Positions 33,828 through 37,279 of a DNA stretch of 37,279 nt are shown piece by piece. A program made the translations under genes and the position numbers. The stretch's first letter is position 1. Every line of letters begins with the position of its first letter. This DNA comes from CAYOEJ01 sp964403015 (lineage in GTDB: Bacteria; Actinomycetota; Actinomycetes; Actinomycetales; Actinomycetaceae): assembly GCA_964403015.1 (NCBI GenBank), contig CAYOEJ010000015.1:1-37279 (forward strand). Direction: 5' to 3'. Below the pieces are notes generated by a model. It searched no databases. It was not told the DNA's origin and saw nothing but the letters and a program-made list of their open reading frames with translations.

Positions 33828-33897
33828 CTAATCCCGTACCGCCCACGCAGGGCTATCACCGCCCATGGGGTCATATATTGCAGAAATTGGAGAGCAA

Positions 33898-34149
33898 ATG
33901 AGCATCACGGTTTACACCAAGCCCTCCTGCGTCCAGTGCAACGCCACCAAGCGTGCACTTACAAAGAGCGGCCTCGAGTTTGTCGAGGTTGATTTGATGG
34001 AAGACGAGGAAGCTCTCGCAACCGTCAAGGCGCTCGGATACCAGCAGGCACCGGTCGTCTTTGCAGGCGGCGATCACTGGGCCGGCTTCCGTCCGGACAA
34101 GATCAAGGCACTTGCTCAGGTGGAGGCGACTCAGGCAGTTACCGCCTGA
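33898..34149 (+). CDS. nrdH: Glutaredoxin-like protein NrdH
   Basis: 83 residues from an ATG with GGAGAG close upstream; an in-frame extension of 11 residues is unlikely to be translated. The redox motif is CVQC (TKPSCVQCNATKRAL), and the C-terminal part has the NrdH-typical GGDHWAGFRPDKI, which directs it to thioredoxin reductase rather than glutathione. It supplies electrons to the class Ib ribonucleotide reductase NrdE. It leads the nrdHIE operon and is followed by two intergenic hairpins before nrdI. Confidence 0.96.
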   Translation: MSITVYTKPSCVQCNATKRALTKSGLEFVEVDLMEDEEALATVKALGYQQAPVVFAGGDHWAGFRPDKIKALAQVEATQAVTA

Positions 34150-34169
34150 GCGTACTGAGTACGAGTTAG

Positions 34170-34243
34170 GGCCGGGGTCGGTGCTTCGCCGAGCCCGGCC
34201 TTCGAACATGAGATTCGCGCTTCGGTCGGGCAGCAGGCGCGAA
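34170..34243 (+). other. Two hairpins between nrdH and nrdI
   Basis: The first (34170-34200) has arms GGCCGGG-g-TCGG and CCGA-g-CCCGGCC, an 11-bp stem with one internal mismatch and a 7-nt loop. The second (34214-34243) has arms TTCGCGC and GCGCGAA around 16 nt. Neither has a T run. They could stabilise the nrdH message or give partial termination so that nrdH is made in excess of nrdIE. Confidence 0.65.
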
Positions 34244-34265
34244 ATATGAAACGGAGGACAAACGT

Positions 34266-34667
34266 ATGGTTCACATCGTTTACTTCTCCTCTGCCACAAA
34301 CAACACGGATCGGTTCGTCAAGAAGCTGGGATTCAGTGCGGAGAGGATCCCGCTGCGGCCAAACGACGAACCGTTGAAGGTCGATCAGGAATACGTTCTC
34401 GTGTGTCCTACCTACGGTGGCGGGAACACGAAGGGAGCTGTTCCCAAGCAGGTCATCAAGTTCTTGAACGACGAACACAACAGGTCGTTCATCCGGGGCG
34501 TAATCTCCGGAGGAAACACAAACTTTGGTCGGGCATACTGCTTAGCGGGGGACATCATCTCGGCGAAGACCAGAGTCCCGCACATGTACAAATTCGAGCT
34601 ACTGGGCACGCCCACAGACGTCCAGAAAGTACGCGAAGGATTGGAAGAATTTTGGAAACAACTCTGA
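34266..34667 (+). CDS. nrdI: Flavodoxin-like protein NrdI
   Basis: A 133-residue protein starting MVHIVYFSSATNNTDRFV, the FMN-phosphate-binding loop of NrdI. The later CPTYGGG and SGGNTNFGRAYC segments form the flavin pocket and the Gly-rich loop that tunes flavin redox behaviour. NrdI feeds oxidant to the dimanganese centre of NrdF to form the tyrosyl radical. GGAGG lies 8 bp before the ATG. Its end overlaps the proposed nrdE start by 16 bases. Confidence 0.96.
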   Translation: MVHIVYFSSATNNTDRFVKKLGFSAERIPLRPNDEPLKVDQEYVLVCPTYGGGNTKGAVPKQVIKFLNDEHNRSFIRGVISGGNTNFGRAYCLAGDIISAKTRVPHMYKFELLGTPTDVQKVREGLEEFWKQL

Positions 34668-36799
34668 CGGATACCGGCGAAGAGCTGACGGATCCGGGCT
34701 TGGACTATCACGCGCTCAACGCCCAGCTAAATCTTTATGACGAGAACGGCAAGATCCAGTTCGAATCGGATCGTATGGCGGCCCGCCAGTACTTCCTCCA
34801 GCACGTCAATAAGAACACCGTGTACTTCCATGATCTTGAAGAGAAGATGGACTACCTAGTGACCGAGGGATACTACGAACCTGAGGTCCTCGAGAAGTAC
34901 GCCTTCGATTTCATCAAGGAGCTCTTTAAGCAGGCATACGGCCACAAGTTCCGCTTCCCCACTTTCCTCGGTGCTTTCAAGTACTACACCTCCTACACGC
35001 TCAAGACTTTCGACGGAACGCGCTACCTCGAGCGTTTTGAAGACCGCGTGTGCATGGTGGCACTCACTCTTGCTGACGGTGACGAAGAACTAGCACGCAA
35101 TCTTGTTGATGAGATTCTTTCTGGCCGTTTCCAGCCGGCAACTCCCACTTTCCTCAACGCTGGCAAGGCAGCTCGCGGCGAACTCGTCTCGTGCTTCCTT
35201 TTGCGCATTGAGGACAACATGGAGTCCATCTCGCGTGCCATCAACTCATCGCTCCAGCTCTCCAAGCGTGGCGGTGGCGTTGCCCTGAACCTGTCGAACC
35301 TGCGCGAGCAGGGAGCGCCCATTAAGAAGATTCAGAACCAGTCTTCGGGGGTCAACCCGGTTATGAAGCTGCTGGAGGACTCTTTCTCCTACGCAAACCA
35401 GCTGGGAGCCCGTCAAGGAGCCGGTGCTGTTTATCTTCACGCGCATCACCCAGACATCATGCGTTTCCTTGATACCAAACGCGAGAACGCGGACGAGAAG
35501 ATTCGAATCAAGACTCTCTCGCTCGGCGTCGTCATCCCAGACATCACGTTCGAACTAGCGAAGAACAACTCGGACATGTACCTGTTCTCGCCCTACGATG
35601 TCGAGCGCGTCTATGGCGTACCTTTCACTGAGATTTCCGTGTCTGAGAAGTACGAGGAAATGGTCAACGATAAGCGCATTCGCAAGACGAAGATCAACGC
35701 GCGTGACTTCTTCCAGACCCTCGCTGAGATTCAGTTTGAATCGGGCTACCCGTACATCGTGTATGAAGACACGGTCAACCGCGCCAATCCGATCGAGGGG
35801 CGCATTACGATGTCGAATCTGTGCTCGGAGATTCTCCAGGTCTCTGAGCCCTCCTCGTTCAACCCGGATCTCTCCTACGAGCACGTGGGCAAGGACATCT
35901 CCTGTAACCTCGGCTCGCTGAACATTGCCAAGGCAATGGATTCCCCGGACCTTGGAAAGACCATCTCCACGGCAATCCGTGCTTTGACAGCCGTTTCGGA
36001 TCAGACCGACATTTCTTCGGTCCCCTCAATTGAGCGCGGCAACAACATGTCGCACGCCATTGGTTTGGGCCAGATGAACCTCCACGGCTACCTGGGCCGC
36101 GAGAAGATCTACTACGGTTCACCAGAGGCGCTCGATTTCACGAACATCTACTTCTACACCGTCGTTTACCACGCGATTCGTTCGTCGATGGAAATCGCGA
36201 AGGAGCGCGGTGTGAAGTTCGAAGGTTTCGAGAACTCGGATTATGCAAACGGTAGCTACTTCGAGAAATACATCAACCAAGAGTGGGTGCCCCAGCACGA
36301 TCGCGTGAAGGAGCTCTTCGCCAATACTCACATCCCAACCCAGGATGACTGGCGCGCACTGAAGGAAGATGTGCAAAAGTACGGTATGTACAACCAGAAC
36401 CTGCAGGCTGTTCCGCCCACTGGCTCGATTTCGTACATTAACCACTCCACCTCCTCTATCCACCCGATCGTGTCCAAGATCGAGATCCGCAAGGAAGGCA
36501 AGATCGGCCGCGTTTACTACCCGGCGGCCTACATGGATAACGACAATCTCGAGTACTACCAGGATGCATACGAGATCGGCCCAGAGAAGATCATCGACAC
36601 GTACGCGGTTGCGACCCAGCACGTGGACCAAGGCCTGTCGCTGACGCTGTTCTATCCTGACACCGTCACCACCCGTGACGTGAACAGGAACTACATCTAC
36701 GCGTGGAAGAAGGGCATCAAGACCCTGTACTACATGCGAATTCGTCAGCAGGCACTCATGGGCACCGAGGTCGAGGGCTGCGTTTCCTGCATGCTGTGA
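34652..36799 (+). CDS. nrdE: Class Ib ribonucleotide reductase alpha subunit NrdE
   Basis: 715 residues from a TTG at 34652 that has GGAAG four bases upstream and overlaps the nrdI end; no ATG or GTG is suitably placed, and the frame upstream of this point only shadows nrdI. Conserved family sequence begins at LDYHALNAQLNLYD. Active-site features are complete: the redox Cys in ELVSCFLL, N-x-C-x-E in MSNLCSEILQ, the substrate-loop region LSKRGGGVALNLS, and the C-terminal shuttle CVSC (EGCVSCML). It reduces ribonucleoside diphosphates with NrdF, which is not downstream here, as in several actinobacteria. Confidence 0.95.
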   Translation: METTLTDTGEELTDPGLDYHALNAQLNLYDENGKIQFESDRMAARQYFLQHVNKNTVYFHDLEEKMDYLVTEGYYEPEVLEKYAFDFIKELFKQAYGHKFRFPTFLGAFKYYTSYTLKTFDGTRYLERFEDRVCMVALTLADGDEELARNLVDEILSGRFQPATPTFLNAGKAARGELVSCFLLRIEDNMESISRAINSSLQLSKRGGGVALNLSNLREQGAPIKKIQNQSSGVNPVMKLLEDSFSYANQLGARQGAGAVYLHAHHPDIMRFLDTKRENADEKIRIKTLSLGVVIPDITFELAKNNSDMYLFSPYDVERVYGVPFTEISVSEKYEEMVNDKRIRKTKINARDFFQTLAEIQFESGYPYIVYEDTVNRANPIEGRITMSNLCSEILQVSEPSSFNPDLSYEHVGKDISCNLGSLNIAKAMDSPDLGKTISTAIRALTAVSDQTDISSVPSIERGNNMSHAIGLGQMNLHGYLGREKIYYGSPEALDFTNIYFYTVVYHAIRSSMEIAKERGVKFEGFENSDYANGSYFEKYINQEWVPQHDRVKELFANTHIPTQDDWRALKEDVQKYGMYNQNLQAVPPTGSISYINHSTSSIHPIVSKIEIRKEGKIGRVYYPAAYMDNDNLEYYQDAYEIGPEKIIDTYAVATQHVDQGLSLTLFYPDTVTTRDVNRNYIYAWKKGIKTLYYMRIRQQALMGTEVEGCVSCML

Positions 36800-36868
36800 C
36801 GTTCGCAAGGCTGAATGCGAGCAGAACAGGACGCCTGTATAACAGGACGCGATCATAGCTGAACGCTA

Positions 36869-36895
36869 GAAGGGCCACCCGCCGGGTGGCCCTTC
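36869..36895 (+). terminator. Terminator hairpin after nrdE
   Basis: A 12-bp perfect stem (36869-36880 with 36884-36895) has a 3-nt GCC loop about 70 bp past the nrdE stop. No T run follows, so it may act as a 3' stability hairpin as well. Two copies of AACAGGACGC lie just upstream. Confidence 0.7.
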
Positions 36896-37045
36896 GCCGT
36901 ATGATCGAGACGCTGAGTGACCCTTCGCGAGAGGTTGGGTCGTTTTCCCCGGACTGAGCGTTTATCAATTCCGTAAACTGGTCGATGTGCCACGATGGTG
37001 TTCGTTAGGATCATCAAGTGGACACGCTTTCGATCTAGGGGACTT

Positions 37046-37279
37046 ATGACGATTAAGAGATCTATTGCTCTATCGGCAGCACTCGTATTTAGCCTTGGGC
37101 TCAGCGCGTGTGGCGATGACGACGGCGAAAGGACAGCCGAGCCTACCGACGTCGTCACGACCGACGGCGGACCGTCGGATTCGGACGGGACAGAAGACAG
37201 CAACGACGACCCTTCTGATGGAGATGGTGTTGCTGAACCAACGGAAGGTGAGACCACCGATTCGGACCCGACCACGGAT
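37046..37279 (+). CDS. Acidic lipoprotein, N-terminal part (cut by the window end)
   Basis: A 78-residue fragment from an ATG at 37046, with AGGGGA four bases upstream. It begins with a short basic n-region and hydrophobic core (MTIKRSIALSALVFSLG) followed by a lipobox LSAC, so Cys21 should be lipid-modified. The rest is a Thr/Asp/Glu/Gly-rich linker with many acidic residues, as in surface lipoproteins that hold a distal domain away from the membrane. The functional domain lies beyond the window. Confidence 0.85.
   Translation, partial: MTIKRSIALSAALVFSLGLSACGDDDGERTAEPTDVVTTDGGPSDSDGTEDSNDDPSDGDGVAEPTEGETTDSDPTTD

Larger units (their letters stand above)
33304..33897. other. Long divergent regulatory region upstream of nrdHIE
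   Basis: About 590 bases without a gene. It contains the DnaA-box-like cluster at 33481-33563 and a pair of NrdR-box-like sites at 33780-33827, listed separately. An inverted repeat CCTCCCTTCGGGGAAG occurs near 33711. Its length and site content suggest complex control of ribonucleotide reductase expression. Confidence 0.6.

Noticed and set aside
34403..34651. NrdE start upstream, inside nrdI
   Set aside because: The translation is an out-of-frame shadow of nrdI with no similarity to the NrdE family.
36119..36856. 245-codon minus-strand open frame
   Set aside because: It lies fully opposite nrdE, which has complete catalytic motifs, and the translation resembles no family.

Overview
The window is a scaffolded piece of an actinobacterial chromosome of moderately high G+C. 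Gene content points to the Actinomycetaceae (an Arcanobacterium/Trueperella-like organism). The evidence is the serine/threonine kinase and cell-wall cluster (fhaA-fhaB-pstP-rodA-pbpA-pknB) with crgA, a class E sortase, a rhomboid and a cyclophilin beside it, plus a b558-type succinate dehydrogenase, nrdHIE and luxS. The genus is an inference. Four runs of exactly 100 N (10281-10380, 22086-22185, 27622-27721, 32590-32689) look like fixed-size scaffold gaps, and three of them are flanked by repeated sequence.

Layout. 1-1910: a metal-sensor-like ArsR regulator and an MFS exporter, closed by a strong terminator. 1930-14409: the growth and division block. It holds a DUF5324-like membrane protein, cyclophilin, rhomboid and CrgA, then sortase E, a 51-residue membrane protein and a glutamine amidotransferase in a tightly packed run, then the minus-strand operon fhaA-fhaB-pstP-rodA-pbpA-pknB, mostly joined by 4-nt stop/start overlaps. 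14592-14678: tRNA-Leu(CAG) with a clear promoter. 15262-18879: sdhCAB. 18901-21924: a CRP/FNR-type regulator divergent from a small HMA metallochaperone and a P1B ATPase, with an FNR-like palindrome between them. 22186-24554: the end of a membrane protein after a gap, then a GntR-ABC transporter operon. 24938-28476: a TRIC-like channel, a zinc-type macrodomain protein, an RNase HI with an extra N-terminal domain, and a DsbA/FrnE-like oxidoreductase. 28581-32517: oligopeptidase B, and a luxS-MTA/SAH nucleosidase operon in which the nucleosidase carries a C-terminal extension with HNH-repeat-like motifs. 32881-36799: a Fur-family regulator, a long regulatory region with DnaA-box-like and NrdR-box-like sites, then nrdHIE. 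37046-end: the start of an acidic lipoprotein.

How genes work together. The PknB/PstP pair with FHA adaptors, PbpA and RodA is the known actinobacterial module controlling peptidoglycan synthesis and division. LuxS and the nucleosidase together recycle S-adenosylhomocysteine. The HMA protein, P-type ATPase and FNR-like regulator form a metal-handling unit. NrdH, NrdI and NrdE are parts of class Ib ribonucleotide reductase; nrdF does not follow them here.

The items most worth a second look are: the nucleosidase fusion; a pair of 69-bp dispersed repeats with matching ends; the CPG rather than CPC motif in the metal ATPase; the RNase HI N-terminal domain; the DnaA/NrdR site cluster ahead of nrdHIE; and the rodA gap, which frame arithmetic suggests is an artefact.
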